Positions 1 through 12,879 of a stretch of 64,000 nt of DNA are shown in pieces (within the stretch, counting starts at the first letter, position 1; every line of letters starts with the position of its first letter). A program made the translations under genes and the position numbers. The notes under the pieces were generated by a model. The model worked only from the letters and a program-made list of their open reading frames with translations. It was not told the DNA's origin and did not search any database. The DNA is from Blastobasis lacticolella (lineage: Eukaryota > Arthropoda > Insecta > Lepidoptera > Blastobasidae). The stretch lies in NCBI GenBank assembly GCA_905147135.1, contig LR990044.1:8932122-8996121 (forward strand), in the 5' to 3' direction.

Positions 1-309
1 GAAGGGAAAATGTAACCTAAAGTTGACTAAAGTCTGTAATTTAAGGTACGACTGTTTCCAGAACTTTTAAAATAATTCGACACTTTCCCGTAGTTACTTG
101 AGTTTTTGTCTGTTTCGCTTTCTTTTTTGTTTTATTATTTTTAGCGGAAACAGCTTAATGGACTATTCGTTAGGAACAATTGTTCTTAGCTCCACCAGTT
201 GCGCTGACTAATAAATTGATTTGAACTCGGAATATCTAGTAATTTGCTTTTACATCGAAACTCGGCAATCATTATCGTCATCTTGGTTAATAATATTAAT
301 ATTTGGTTA

Positions 310-550
310 ATATCCCGGTTATGTTCTCGCGCACGAGAGACCGGGTCCGCCTAGTCCATGATCCAGGATCTGGTAGATCAGGTAATTACAGTGGAGCGAC
401 TGCCATCTGACCTCCATGACCCTGATATCAGGGGAACCTGACTTGGATCATGATTACACATTCAGGCGCCTAAATGTGCGGTTTCATCACGATGTTTTCC
501 CTCACCGTAAGAGCATCGGTTAGTATTCAGCTAATGTACATAACTCAGAA
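310..550 (-). mobile_element. SINE family B, tRNA head missing
   Basis: Shares with the copies at 9552, 39291 and 45087 the blocks TCAGGTAATTACAGTGGAGC, GACTGCCATCTGACCTCC and CATCACGATGTTTTCCCTC. The sequence stops at CATAACTCAGAA where other copies continue into the tRNA-like head, so this is a 5'-truncated copy. Confidence 0.8.
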
Positions 551-627
551 ATAGCTAAAGCTATCAGAGTTACTATTGACTCAAGAGTTGATACCAATAG
601 TGATTGTGTTATTAGATAGGTGGCTAC

Positions 628-752
628 TTACATCGCACATGTTATCGGGTTTATTACCACGGATAGTACTAACAAACTATACTAACCGTCGTGGTAATAA
701 AACCGATAACATATGCGATTAAAGTGTAGTGAACAACCACGAAAGTCTTAAA
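628..752. mobile_element. Palindromic element family P copy
   Basis: CATCGCACATGTTATCGGG and TTTATTACCACGG pair with the segment at 685-720. AACCACGAAAGTCTTAAAAC follows at 733-752, as at 27632. Confidence 0.7.
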
Positions 753-3189
753 ACCTATATAGATGGATAGATTAATAAACTCTATGTTCAATTTTAGTTT
801 TGCATACCATATTTCTGAGTACGAAGTACCAACAAGTTGGACGTTAGGTTGGACTAAATCGATTATCTTTCTAAGAAAATTATTAGATAGTAAGCACTAT
901 TACATACTCGTAAGTATCAATGTTGGTTAAGTATGTGATACTAAATAGAGGAGATTCATATGACTAAAGGGCCCGTTTATACGTCGCCGCTTACAAACCG
1001 CATAGTAAACGCGTACTCGGCGCGCACATGACACGACGCGGTGTCTGTTCGGGTGCAACACGATTCCTGTGCGGGGACTATGCGGGCGCTGTGCGTTTTT
1101 GTACAAATAATAAATTAAACTTTCTGTCTTTAGTAGGTATAGACACCAAAATTGACGATTTTTTTTCGGATGTACCTATATTTGCAGAAATATTTTGAAT
1201 TTAATTTAAAATACTAAAATGAATACTTGATTACGAAAATAGAGTATTTTTAGATGCTTATATGTCGCCAGAAGATCTTAAGTTTTTACATGTATTTTTT
1301 AATTTTGTGGCTGTAACATTACGATAAAGAAAGTTATTAAAATGACATGATAATGTCGTCTGCTTATAGGTACCTGCAAAGTATTTCATTGTAATCAGAT
1401 ATGTAACTCCAAAAATTTAAAAAATTTCCTTTGGTATATGAAAATCACGATTTTCGTCATCTTCGCCATACGAAACGCCAATTGCTTAGCCAACCTATTA
1501 CTTGCCAACAGGCCTTGTCACATTTGCCGAAACTTTGAACCATATTTCGGCAAGTAAGAAAACACTGAAAGCCTTTCAATCTTCCCACCACAGCGATCTT
1601 GACCCATTTCCTGTGGCATGTTGACAAAAAACACCTTAATGTCAGGTTGAGTTAACGAAACATATACACGTATATGTTTGTCGTAAAAGGGTATTTCGTT
1701 CAAGGCGTTTCGTTGGTATTTAGCACCTGCGTAACTAATTCACTTGGAACGCCCTTTGCGTTATTTAGTAGGCCTACGCCCCTTTTGGTACTGCGATATT
1801 AAAGGGCTTCAGCTATGATCGCGTGCTATTCTGATATTATTGAAGTGAGGACGCATTACTGAATTAAAAATGTATTATAGTGTTTCCGATTAGATATCTG
1901 GGGGGCGATTCTCGCGCATTCGACATTGTCTCTAGCCATAAATATCTATTAAAAAGTCACTGAATCTCTATTGCAAGCAAAAAATTTATATTCAACGACT
2001 TTTGCTAATCCTTTATTGTCGAAAATCGTTTTAAATTATATTTTTAATAGCTATATTTAACTAGATAAAATTTCGAATTCGAGGTGTCACAGTGCGAGAA
2101 TTAGGCCTTAGAAGTAACCGACACAAAACTCAAAACTCAAGATCAACAGAGCTTCGATTCTGGTACGGAAATCGTCTCAGTTGCAGTAACATTACAATTG
2201 CATCGCATGTCAAACGTGTGATTGTTATTCAAATGACAGATGTTGAGTTGCAACTTTCATGAGTTCGAACTTTTCCACAATTCGTTTTCTGGTACTTTAG
2301 TGGCATTATGGTTTTATATGGATGTTGGTACTCCAATAAATAAATAAATTACTAAGTTGCATCTTTCTTAGTTGTCAAACTGCCTTCAATTCTGTCAACG
2401 AAAACGTGTCAAAGGTCGAACAATGATTAACTGCAATTTAACTGGGATGATGCTGGGACTGACTCGATACCTCGACGTAGTTATAGTAACATCACAGTTA
2501 CATTGCAACATAATAACAACTGCATTGCACACCAGAATCGGTACCCAGTGAACACTTAGTTAAGTAGGAACATTAATGTTGTCGACGATGATATTAGATA
2601 AGATCTTGGAAATAGCTCTCCATACTGTATCTCTCGCATCGCGAGCCACATCAAAAGAATCCGCTTCCTGCCTTCGTTCCATTTTCTCATGTTGAACTAA
2701 GTGTATGTTTTTCTCCGTGCATATTTCACCTTTTTTATTATAATGTTATAAACGAGGAATCGTAATTTGTATTCACAATAGCAACAGAATTTTGCTTATT
2801 AATACGTGACAAAAATGCTCATCGTCAACTTCGAAATATAGGTTATACCTTAGTTACAAACCTATTTTTAATCAAAAATTGTTTTACCAAATATAAAGAA
2901 ATGTCAAGTATGTCTGATTCCATGACCACAATATTGTAAAAAGTGGGGTGGGATATCTACTCGTGGTATTCCCAAGTGTCCCAATTCACTCATCAAACAT
3001 ACAACACACGCAATACAAAATTCGATTTTCTGAAGAGGAAGGGTCTCACAAGGACAAATAAGGCGGGAGTAGGAACTTAATCCTCTCTATCCCAATCTAA
3101 ACTTACGCTACACATATCGTCTAGTAAAAGAACGGATGGACAACTAACTTATTTAGCTGAATGTTATGTATGCCCTTTCATCTGGAAAT
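753..3189. other. No recognised gene; AT-rich DNA
   Basis: No long open frame or known protein motif was seen on either strand. A 61-codon minus-strand frame at 1518-1703 shows no recognisable similarity. Short self-similar words (GTAACATTACAATTGCAT and relatives) between 2170 and 2540 hint at an old repeat. Confidence 0.5.
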
Positions 3190-3560
3190 TCATGGGGCAT
3201 TCCGAAGGAGTCAATGGCTCTCCGTAAACCGTACCTAACAATTACCTAACCCACAGAAAAAGGCGGATTACCCCTTGACCAAGTTTACTAAAACTCAAAT
3301 ATTTACTAAACCACAAAACCGATTTTAAAGAAACAAAGCTAAGAATAATTTCGATGAAACTGGCTTTCAAATAGAGAAAACCGCATCCAAATCGGTCCAT
3401 CCGTTCGGGGGCTACGATGCCACAGATAGATACACACATCACACTTACAACACCCCTCATTTTTCGTCTGGGTTTAAATATAACATATCCAATATAGAAA
3501 GGAGTAGCGACGTAAACAGTAAATGTCGCCAATAACACCCACAATTCATGTTTACGCGGA
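3190..3560 (-). repeat. Probable interspersed repeat (not a gene)
   Basis: On the minus strand, CCGAACGGATGGACCGATTT and GATGCGGTTTTCTC followed by ATCGAAATTATTCTTAGC resemble a common interspersed repeat, and similar wording recurs near 56425 and 52335. A 100-codon open stretch here (3242-3544) looks incidental. Confidence 0.45.
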
Positions 3561-4249
3561 AATGTAACGAAACTGCGGTGCAGTGTGGTGGAGTTCCTCG
3601 GGAAGGGCGTGAAAAGGTTTTACGGGGCCGGTAATTTGTGTGAAAACTATGAAACATTTTCTCTCTCTAATATATATTATATTCCTTTTAGTATTAGATC
3701 GCTTCTTTTCGGTTTTTTTTAAAGAAAATAATCTATACTCAATCCTTTTCTCGAAGAACGGGTCGTTCTAGGGGGCACCGATGGCGTCTAGTATAATGTA
3801 GGAACACAAATAACAAATCACCTCAGAAAACTCACACCCAAATTATCCCCCACATAAAGGCTACACATAACAGTAAAAACCCGACCCAACAACGACAGTG
3901 TAATCCAAACTTCCTCGGCGTCTAATCATGCCTTTACCTGCTAAAACCGCTGGCACTGAGTTTGAAACGTACCACTATATCCACTTAAGCGCCTCTCCAC
4001 ACAGTTACCCGAACTCAAGATCTTGAGAGCATTAAGCTCACATCCCGAGACAGGTAACATAAACTTAATCCACTACACTAAGGGTCTCCAGTTTCGTGTA
4101 TGTGCTGTTACCGCCGATACTTAACTGTACACGAAGCCGCTGGCAAATCTCAAAGGTGTGTTTTAAAGTTGGGATAGTCTTGGTTCGTTTCTGCCACTCG
4201 GACGGCAGACAGTCTTAGGTATGACGTAGTTAATAGGTATAGTTAGTTT

Positions 4250-4545
4250 ATGAAGTAAAGTAAAGTAAAACACTTTTATTTCACTCAAACACATGGCACA
4301 ATATTTAAAAATATTTATAGAGAAAAAGAAACAAGTAAAACAGAGACATAAACGGAAAAAAATACTCTTATCTCGTTACCTATGCCATGTGGAAAGTGCA
4401 ATGGGGCCACACTCAGCATATGCTACGACGATCGCCGTGACGCAGGTTTTCAGTAGGCCCCCTAAGTGCACTGTAACATGGGGTTCTCCACAGGCCATGT
4501 CTATAGGGAATGAAAATAAAATTACATTGCTTTATTGCAACTAAG
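4250..4545 (-). repeat. LINE-like 3' end with (GTAAA)n tail
   Basis: AAGTAAAGTAAAGTAAAACA followed by CTTTTATTTCACTC is an inverted retroposon tail. Downstream to about 4545 is moderately GC-rich sequence without a recognised protein. Family unknown. Confidence 0.45.
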
Positions 4546-4974
4546 TATACTAGAAAGACGCATGTCAAGTGTCAATACCAAGTCAACATGGGAATCACAA
4601 ATGAGAGATGTATTGTGTCTACTTTGGAATGTCTCGTTGTCGCTGTCAAAGGAAAGAAACAGATCACAACGTCTAAGGTTCATCAACCACACAGATGAAA
4701 CATGTCTTCAATTAATCTGGCAATCTTCAATAACAGTTGGCATCTGTTCATTGTTTTAATAATGAGCCGACATATTATGTTCTTAACATTAGAAATTCAA
4801 TATCACCATTATATAAAACCCATAGCTTGAATGTTCGTTTCGAGCATAAATAAATATCATTTTCTTTACACAGCTTTTATGACTTCATGCCTCACATGGT
4901 TTATTTTTTTAATTAACTATTAAAAATTATAATAATATGAACATATGGATAAAAATCATAAAAGGTACAGCTTA

Positions 4975-5213
4975 ATCATCACAGCCCGTAACAGTCCACA
5001 GCAAGATTGCCATAATCTTCACGCTTGGCGCGCTTGGCGGGTTGGAGATCGCAGTGTTTAAATATAACAATGGAAAATGCTGCTGCCCTTTTTCCAGACT
5101 ACGGAGACTCTTGAACTTTTGCCTCGTAAACATTAGTCGCCTTGTACGACACCCATGAGTGTAAGGGGTTCGTGCTTTTCTACTCTGCCGGACACCACAC
5201 GGTCAGCAGCTTA
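4975..5213 (-). mobile_element. Retroposon family C copy
   Basis: An inverted copy running from ATCATCACAGCCCGTAACAG to GCCGGACACCACACGGTCA, with a small internal rearrangement around 5020-5040 (GGCGCGCTTGGCGGG). Confidence 0.82.
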
Positions 5214-5892
5214 TTTCTTTAGAAATGTCTTACAGCAGACATACCAAAGAGAGAGGGCTAGGGAGGTTGTATATTTCTTCAGTGAATGCAAATTTACTTA
5301 ACGGTTTTCTCTCTGATATTTACGATAAATAACCACTAAAAGTGATTAACTTATGAACTCCAAGAGACTTACGTCACTACGGTCAAAATTGATCACAACT
5401 TGGTAGCCCTCATATAGATAAATGGGTAAACTGGTAGTTTGAAAGTTCCTTAACAAAGTTAGCAACTTAAAGTAGCAGCTTCGTAGCCTTAATCCTTCGA
5501 CAGACCCGTCGTGATGTACCTTGTTGTCCCACTCCGAACAATCTTCCAAACACCGCTTAATGTGTACTACATACGCCGGATTATCCACTCCGTAGGTTGT
5601 AGCTAAGCCAATATATCCCTTAATCTATCTTAAATGGCCCTCACTTATCCTTATACGACATGCTACGGGGCTTAATTTTATTAATTCCCACCTGGCCTAA
5701 CGGAACTGTGCCAGGTCAACCCTGGAGCGTGATTACGTTTAACACGTAGGAGGGGGTACCGAGTACCGACTATACGCGTTACGAAAGGTAGCCGACGTCC
5801 GTAGGCATAGAACCTTTCTTTGAGTAGTCATATTATTTGTATACCCAAAGATTTTTTTTAAGTTTATGAGTCAAATTAATGGATTAACGAAG

Positions 5893-6030
5893 TTCTTCAA
5901 GAAAGGGGTGAAAAGGTTTTTTGCAGGGTCTGCAACCCACTGGTATTGCAAACGTCCATAGGCTGCGGTGACTGCTTACCATCAGGCAGGCCGTAAGCTT
6001 GTTTGCCACCGTTCGTGATATAAAAATATA
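5893..6030 (+). mobile_element. Short retroposon family D copy
   Basis: Contains TTCTTCAAGAAAGGGGTGAA, GCAAACGTCCATAGGCTGCG and ACCATCAGGCAGGCCGTAAG, and ends GTTTGCCACC...GATATAAAAA. The same blocks recur at 48505, 49007, 53431 and, in part, at 15527, 27326 and 37105. Confidence 0.78.
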
Positions 6031-6455
6031 TATTTAGGTTATTATATAGCTTACTAGCTTTATACACTTGTATCCCTAATCCACCAGTTTCGTTCAAATG
6101 TATTTTCCTTGGTTTAACAGTTATTGCCTTTTCCTGAAAAAATCTATTGGAAGCCTGGGAATAGGATATTTATAGGCGGCTTTTTATCGAAACCGTTCGA
6201 TCGAAATACGGGCAGAAGCTAATAGGCTATATTTAAACAGCAGTGTCCCGTAATCAATAGAAAAGTGTTCTCCTTGTTTGTTTTCTGCTTACGTAAACCT
6301 TTTCGTCCCATCTAATCAGAATACAAACATGTTTCAAGAGCCCTGACGAATGGATTCCGCCCGATCCTTCGCTTTCGACATCTCCTTTTTTATAACAATG
6401 GCAATAATTCGCCGCCCGCGAGGGCACCTTTCGAATTCCAGTTACTGAACTCGAT

Positions 6456-7344
6456 AAGGGCCCTTTCTCACATTGACAATTTACGATTTAGCATGATTAG
6501 TTTTTCTTGCAGACAAGGAAGGATAATTCGTGATTTTTGTATTTAAAAAAATATCCTTTTTACTATTTACATAGCGCTGTCTAGCCCCAAAGTAAGCAAA
6601 GCTTGTGTTAACAGTTGTGTAACAAGCTAATACACACAACACAGCACAAGCAACACAAGAAATAGATAATGTTGTCTGGCGAAAGAATTTCGACTATCAT
6701 ACCATCCTAATGTTATGGGTACATACAGTATGCTGGTCAGTTATGGAAGGGGCATAGAAACGTTCATCCGATCGAGTATGACTTAAGTACATATTCCGTG
6801 CAACTGTCCTGAAAACTCTTCGTCAGACTTCGCTCTCGTTTGGCGGAGCATCTTAGTATGGCAACCAGACACGGCCGAGGCCCACCACCACTACACTCGT
6901 TTGACACCATCCAGATATCATTTGTGGTCACAGTGTCATTAACGATTCGTGATAGAATCTGATTCATGATTTTTCACGATTCGTGAACGGAAAAACAACC
7001 ATAGTGGTATAATGAACCATTATCACATTGACGATTCATGATATCAACCGATCGTAATGAATTGGTTTTATTTTTCCAGTGACACTTAAACTTCTTCGGC
7101 CCTGAACCCTAGAATCATGAAAATATAGGAATCGTTATTGATCTCGAATCATCAATGACTGTTAAATGAAATAAAAAAGAATAGTGATAACTACAATCTG
7201 TCCTGATTCTGATCCCGTAAAAATCACCAATCGCCTTTGAGTGAAAATAAAGCCCAGTGCCCTCACTGCAAAAGTTAAAACGAATCGTGATAAATCACGT
7301 TACGATAAAAATCACGATTCGTCCAAATGTGAACGGGCTCTAAG
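6456..7344. mobile_element. TIR element (about 890 bp) with internal ACGATTCGTG repeats
   Basis: AGGGCCCTTTCTCACATTGA at the left pairs loosely with the inverted right end (AGAGCCCGTTCACATTTGG). The interior holds repeated CACGATTCGTG-like motifs near 6942-6985, 7030 and 7280-7320. A SINE A fragment is nested at 6572. No transposase is visible. Confidence 0.6.
6572..6615 (-). repeat. Fragment of SINE family A (3' body)
   Basis: The stretch contains CTAGCCCCAAAGTAAGCAAA followed by GCTTGTGTTA, the 3' body of family A in inverted orientation. It is nested in the TIR element at 6456-7344. Confidence 0.7.
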
Positions 7345-8974
7345 GTTGTGCCGTGCGCCGAATCCGAGGGTCGCTGGGCGCACACTTGACCCATTTCTCC
7401 GGCCAGGTAAATAGCCACTCCTGGCTCGAGATGTTACGGTTATACCCGTTGTCTACTCGCACAAGTAGATAGATGTTTTTATGTCCTTCTCATATGGAAG
7501 GGGCTAAAGGGATGTGACAGGGTGAATTTGAATCCACTCGTAACCAAATGGACGATAATGTCGATGGGAAATTCTTTTGTTTTCCGGTTTACATGTTCCT
7601 TCTCACATGGTTAGATGCGACCTGTGAAAATATTGTCGTTAAAAAAAGATATAAGCATGTACTTTGTTTACTTATGGGGCTGGTACTCATAATCATCTCT
7701 GAATGCTATTTCAATAGGTACTCCTTACAGTTTCAGGGTTGTCGTAAGTGTAATAATTTTACATATTTTCACCAAGTGCGTTATCTAAAAAAAGTCAAAT
7801 AATATATATAGATATGTACATAGATTGTGCGGTATTCTTGACGTGTCGGCGAAAAGGTGCTAATGAATACACTGGCAGCATTAAGGCACCCTCATTGGTG
7901 GAAATGATGAACGACCCTTTGTTATACCGAATAACAAAAGACATCAGGCCACCCGTAATACCAGCCTTTTATGACAAGGCTTGCCCTTCCAAACAAAGCA
8001 TAAATTAAAATCATCCGATTACAAAATGCAAGGTGAAATTAATAACCTAACAAATTTAGCGGATTACTTCGCTTTGTATTGCAAATGATGTTCCCAAATT
8101 AGGGATAACATATTTCCAAACATTAAACCAGGATGGATATCATCTGAAACGACCGCGTTTATTCGGATATGTTTCAGGCGAAATTCGTTTGAAATTAATT
8201 TAATTTGTAAAATCGCGCGTTATCACGATGATAATTTCGTTGTGGTTTTCATTCCACGAATTGGTCAAATTCAGTTTATAATAATTTAAGAGCACATTTA
8301 GATTTTCCATATAATGTAGCTTTTGGGATTTGCGACGTCGTTGCCGAATTTCAGTCTATAAACCTAAGCTAGAATAGACCCTAATTTACCCCGAACATAT
8401 AAATCGTTACACCGTACCCCCATAAAAGTTTTATAGCCCCACATATATAAAACTCTTTGCTTGTTATTTATAATCGCTTAAAGAAACGATTCTAAACTCT
8501 GCCCTAAAGGAATTAAGTCTGAAATTTGCGTAGCCTTGAGCCGCCGTTATGAAAGGGTTTCAATTTCGAGAGCGACGTGAAGGCTTTGCAAAGTACCTCT
8601 AAATATATTCACGACTTTCTGTAAACCCGAGGATTAGCGACTGCCCATACTTATGAAGTTACATTATTTTTTATTCGTTGAAAAGGTCTATGGGCACTTG
8701 ATTATTGTTTATAACGCCTTTTATATTAATTGGAGCAATCCTATGAAATTTGATTTTGCTCCGATAAATTGTAAAATTGTAAAACGTTGTATGACAAAAA
8801 ATGTCGTATGTCGTATGACATAAAACGTATGTGATACATAAAAGAAAACTGCACTAAACTCAGTTTTCCTACTGGTATTTCGTTATCGTACCGTAGCAGC
8901 ATAACATTATTCTTAGCAATAATCTCTTACCGAATTTCCTTTTTCATCGAACTGGGTTTATTTCCAATCGTTTC
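7345..8974. other. No recognised gene
   Basis: Two short plus-strand frames (7548-7802 and 7814-8008) have no family I know, and their order and composition look incidental. The remainder is AT-rich. Confidence 0.45.
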
Positions 8975-9440
8975 CTTTAACAGCGACGAGACTCTGGAAT
9001 GATCTCCCCTGTGACATAAGATAAATATCTTGAAAATTCTGTTTTAAGAAAGCAGTACATAATTATTTTCTGATGCTCTTTAGCTTCTACTTTATTACTT
9101 GTTTCTTATATTGTTTTCCCTCCATTTACTTCTTAAAGCTTTAAGTACCTATCTGAATGATTTTGTAAGTCAATTTACTAGTTTTTTAATTATGACTATT
9201 ATTATGTAAATATCTATTATTATGTGTATTATTATTTATGTAATTGTGTATTGTCTATTGTGTTGTGTGGGTTTAGTTGAATAAGCTTAGATATAATCTT
9301 TGCTTGTAGTCTTCTAGCACCGCATACCTTTTCTTCGATTGCTATCTCTCCTTATAGACTGGTAGATAATGCTATTACAGCTTTAAGTCTGCCATTGTAC
9401 TTCTTGTGCATTATAAATAAATATAGCAGAATTCGAATGA
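8975..9440 (+). repeat. LINE 3' end: C-terminal ORF2 remnant plus 3' UTR
   Basis: TLWNDLPCDIR at about 8988-9021 is the conserved C-terminal motif of Jockey/CR1-like ORF2. An AT-rich 3' UTR follows, ending with GACTGGTAGATAATGC, TTAAGTCTGCCATTGTAC and TTATAAATAAATATAG. The last blocks recur inverted at 14125-14235 and 55385-55490. Confidence 0.7.
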
Positions 9441-9551
9441 TTAAAATGTGTTGCCATCTTTTTACATTTTAGTATCTACTTACTAAACCAAAACAAACTA
9501 TCTACCTAGGTACATGTTTCTTAATTTGCCTGGCATTTCTCCTTACAATAG

Positions 9552-9912
9552 TAAATAATAATCATCTTGACGTTAATGTCCCGGCTGTACTGTCGCACAC
9601 TAGGACCTTGGGTCCGCATTGACTATAATCCAGGATTTGGCAGATCATGTAATTACAGTGGGGCGACTGCCATCTGATCTCTATGCCCCTGCTACCCGGG
9701 GGACCTCAACATATTAGATCATAGTTACACATCCAGTCACCTGCATGTGTAACTATCATCACGATGTTTTCCCTCACCGTAAGAGCACCGGTTAGCATTC
9801 AACTAATGTACATAACTCAGAAAGGAGTCATTGATACATGGCCGCAGCGTAATTCGAACCCGATGCCCCTCGCTTACGAGTCAAATACCTTAACCACTCT
9901 TCCATCGACGCT
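9552..9912 (-). mobile_element. SINE family B, full copy with 10-bp TSD
   Basis: The tRNA-like head is at the right end on the minus strand, with an A-box-like part near 9895 and box B read from the TTCGAACCCG stretch near 9855. The B body follows and the element ends in an AT-rich tail at the left. CTTACAATAG at 9542-9551 recurs at 9913-9922 as the target-site duplication. Confidence 0.85.
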
Positions 9913-10278
9913 CTTACAATAGCACCATCATAAAATTCAAATTGAAAACCGCTTGTCAAAATCGAGAATTACCATACCCTCGTCTGCCTCGCCCAATTTA
10001 ACATTCCGTTACGACAGAGGCCTTTATTTCGGTAAAATCACGCGTAAATAGAGAAAAACACTTTACTTTTTTCATAAAACATGGGTTGAGCGATAACAAT
10101 TCCTGGGGGCCGGGCTGCCGGCGCGTGATAGGGCTGCCACCGGAATAGAATGTTAAATCGGCAGCCTGCCGGGCCAGCGCAGCCGTGCGATAAGGTTGGG
10201 ATATACCGCAGGGCTTATTAGAATTCCAAAAATATTTGGAGTTTAGGATAGAACCGGCACTGGGGTCTATTTTCGAAT

Positions 10279-10442
10279 GGCTCGCCTCAATTCGAATGGC
10301 TTTTCGATAAGTACAAAAAATTTAATATTTCGGCAACACCGAAAAAATATTGTCCAAAAATAGGGAAAATTCATGCATCAAAATATCGAATTTTTCATGC
10401 CGAAAAGTAAAATTGATAACCACTCGAATAGAGGCGAGCGTT
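10279..10442. repeat. Foldback-like inverted repeat
   Basis: GGCTCGCCTCAATTCGAATGG near 10279 is complementary, with few changes, to ACTCGAATAGAGGCGAGCG ending at 10441. The AT-rich interior carries partly complementary TTTCGGCA / TGCCGAAA. Likely a short degraded TIR element. Confidence 0.55.
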
Positions 10443-11189
10443 ATAAAAATAAGGCTCCTGGTCTAGTAGCAGCTTGCTTGCGAGACCGATAACCAAGTTT
10501 AAGCAACACTTGCAGAAGCTGCGTACTGGATGGGTAGCCGTTTCTTATTTTGACTAGTCGAACTTCAGCACCGCAACGAACTCGCAACTTGAGGTGAGCC
10601 ACCTGTCTTCCAACGTCTTCCGCTGGGGACCCAGAAACTGGTTTAATAACCCGTGCCGTGACAGTATATTATCTTTACGTTGCTTTTATATATACGCTGT
10701 ATGTTACGCTCGCATATGCTGCTCAGATTAGAAAAAAACGTTTCTGCATGTTCGTTAATGGAACCTTAATTGTGTAGGGACTATTAGCAACGATTATTGA
10801 ATTCCATCAGATTGCTGACTGATTGCCTAACGATGCTTCTGAATAAATGAATTAAGCTGTTCGTCGATGGTGCCCTGTTTCGACTAACAACCTAAATCCT
10901 TGAAAAAATTCGTGGACGCGTTGCTGCCATGAACTGGCAATAAATACAAACATACATACACATGCCCGTATCCCGTAGAGGTAGGCAGAGACTATCGAGT
11001 GGCAAAAACTACAATCCAGACACACCTCTTTGCCTCTTCCACATTCATACATCTTTTCATGCATTTACGTCGGTTGAGGGATTTCTTGACTTGCCCTTTT
11101 TGGAGTGGATCATTCATCTGATCAGTATAAATCCTTCTCTGGCGCCCTCTACCGACCCTTCCATTCACATTCGCAAGATAGATAGAGAT

Positions 11190-11452
11190 GACGACCTGAG
11201 TGGTTCAGTGGTCTGGTGGTCTGCCACGCAAGAGGTCCCGGGTTCGATTCCCGGCCGGGCAAAAATTGAAATTATGAATTTTAATTTCTGTTGCGGGTCT
11301 GGGTGTTCTATGTATAATAAGTATATATTAAAAAAAAGTATAGAAGTAGTTTATCAGTTATCTAGCACACATAACACAAGCTTTGCTTACTTTGGGGCTA
11401 GATGGCGCTGTGTGAATTTGTCCACGATTATTTATTTATTTATTTATAGATA
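11190..11452 (+). mobile_element. SINE family A (tRNA-Gly(GCC)-derived)
   Basis: The 75-nt head resembles tRNA-Gly(GCC): box A TGGTTCAGTGG, a TGCCACG anticodon loop and box B GGTTCGATTCC. A body with TTGCGGGTCTGGGTGTTC follows, then TAACACAAGCTTTGCTTAC and GATGGCGCTGTGTG, and a (TTTA)n tail. This copy has a short deletion in the D-arm side. An RTE remnant abuts its tail. Confidence 0.88.
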
Positions 11453-11715
11453 GCTTTCAAAATCCGTTTTTCATCCATCCTCACCACGTGTCCGAACCAT
11501 CTCAGCATACCTCTTTCAATCCTAGTTACCACACCATCTTTCAGCTTATCGCGAAATCTTAACACACCATTGCTCATTCTATCACTTAGGATGACCTCAC
11601 ACATGCTCCGTAGAGACAGCATTTCCATCGCAGTTCAACTTTCGTGTTTCTTCTGCTATACCCATCATTCACTTCCATACATACAAGCGCAGGTACCAGC
11701 ACGCCATTGTGAATA
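11453..11715 (-). pseudogene. RTE-like LINE remnant
   Basis: On the minus strand GVLVPAL, then EMLSLRSMCEVILSDRMSN and IERGMLRWFGHVVRMDEKR are visible. This is the region after the RT domain in RTE-like polyproteins, shifted in frame. It abuts the tail of the SINE at 11190-11452. Confidence 0.75.
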
Positions 11716-11884
11716 GCAATTGGCAATATTATTCTCATTTATAATATTAGTAGGGTAACGTAAAGGTATCGCGGTAAACTTCCCTTCTCCGTGTAATAAC
11801 TATAGGTATAGGCACAGTACAAGAAAGGAGTAGCAGGACAACTTGTTTCAAGCTTTTATTTACTTTCACGTGTCCCCATGTTTG

Positions 11885-12045
11885 AACGTAATAACATCTT
11901 CCAAGTTAAATTTGACCCATTTCCCGGTTTCCGATAGAGCTGAAATTTTGCATAATTATGTAATTTCGGTGACAATGCAATGTTTTGATACCATCGAGCC
12001 GATCTGATTATGGAGATGGAAGGTGGCCATAAGAACTCCTAAGCT
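11885..12045 (-). repeat. Interspersed repeat family F (minus)
   Basis: AAATTTGACCCATTTCCCGG, AGCTGAAATTTTGCATAATT and GAAGGTGGCCATAAGAAC match, in inverted order, blocks at 14840-15005. The class of this repeat is not determined. Confidence 0.6.
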
Positions 12046-12879
12046 ACGCATGATAAACCAATCGAGTTTGGGCTCGTTTGATTATTCTTGACACGTACTC
12101 TGACTGATCATAGAGAACGCGCGATAAAAGCTTGCTCAAATGTCTAGTTCACAAATCAATAGAAACTAGTCCATCTACCAAGTTAAAAACGTTGTCTAGA
12201 GAGGCACCAATAATTCGAAGAGAGCGTTACCGCTTAAGTTTAAGGCGTGATTCGATAGTTTGTCTGAAGATGTCCCACTGATCGGTCCCAGTACTGTGGC
12301 ACATCTTACCAGGTGCGGGGGGCGGGCGATAAAACATGGAAAGCGAATTCCCTCCGTGGCTGGGATCGCTCAATCCCCACCCCCTTGGCAAGCTCCTCGG
12401 TGATCCTTCAATAGGGGCCAATAATAAACAAAGCTATTATCATTATTGTTACAATCCAATAGATAATACAAAACAAATAGGTAAGTAAACAATATGTACT
12501 AAGCAATGTAGAGTTGCGTTAATCACAAAAATACTTTTATAACCTAAATTACTGGCTTCTCTGGCTTGCTGGGGTATATTTAGTTGTATTTAGGCCAGTA
12601 CAAGTAATTAAGTTCTGGGATTCAAGGGATTAGCAACTAATGTTTGTTCGTGTGAAACTCGGTTATGCCGCGTTCCCGCGGTAACCACATTGAATCCCGG
12701 GATAAGTTATGATATAACCTATGTTTTACTGTAAAATACCAATCCTCTAAAGTTTCATCGGAATCCGATAATTAGTTTTTCCGATCCGATAATTTTTGCG
12801 TGAAATAGTAAACAGTTCAGTCCAATTCTCAAAAACTTTCGTGTGTAGGTATTAGCCATTCATAATATCTACATAGGTA

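Noticed and set aside
3242..3544. 100-codon minus-strand open frame with hydrophobic stretches
   Set aside because: It overlaps wording typical of an interspersed repeat (CCGAACGGATGGACCGATTT), has no family motif, and shows no splice context.
10105..10205. GC-rich patch with inverted CCGGGCTGCC / GGCAGCC words
   Set aside because: Matches are short and imperfect; neither a CpG promoter nor a defined element can be supported.
11190..11266. tRNA-Gly(GCC) gene candidate (also at 17831 and 18595)
   Set aside because: Box A, box B and a TGCCACG loop are present, but the acceptor stem does not pair, the D arm is altered, and the same SINE body follows every copy. These are SINE heads.
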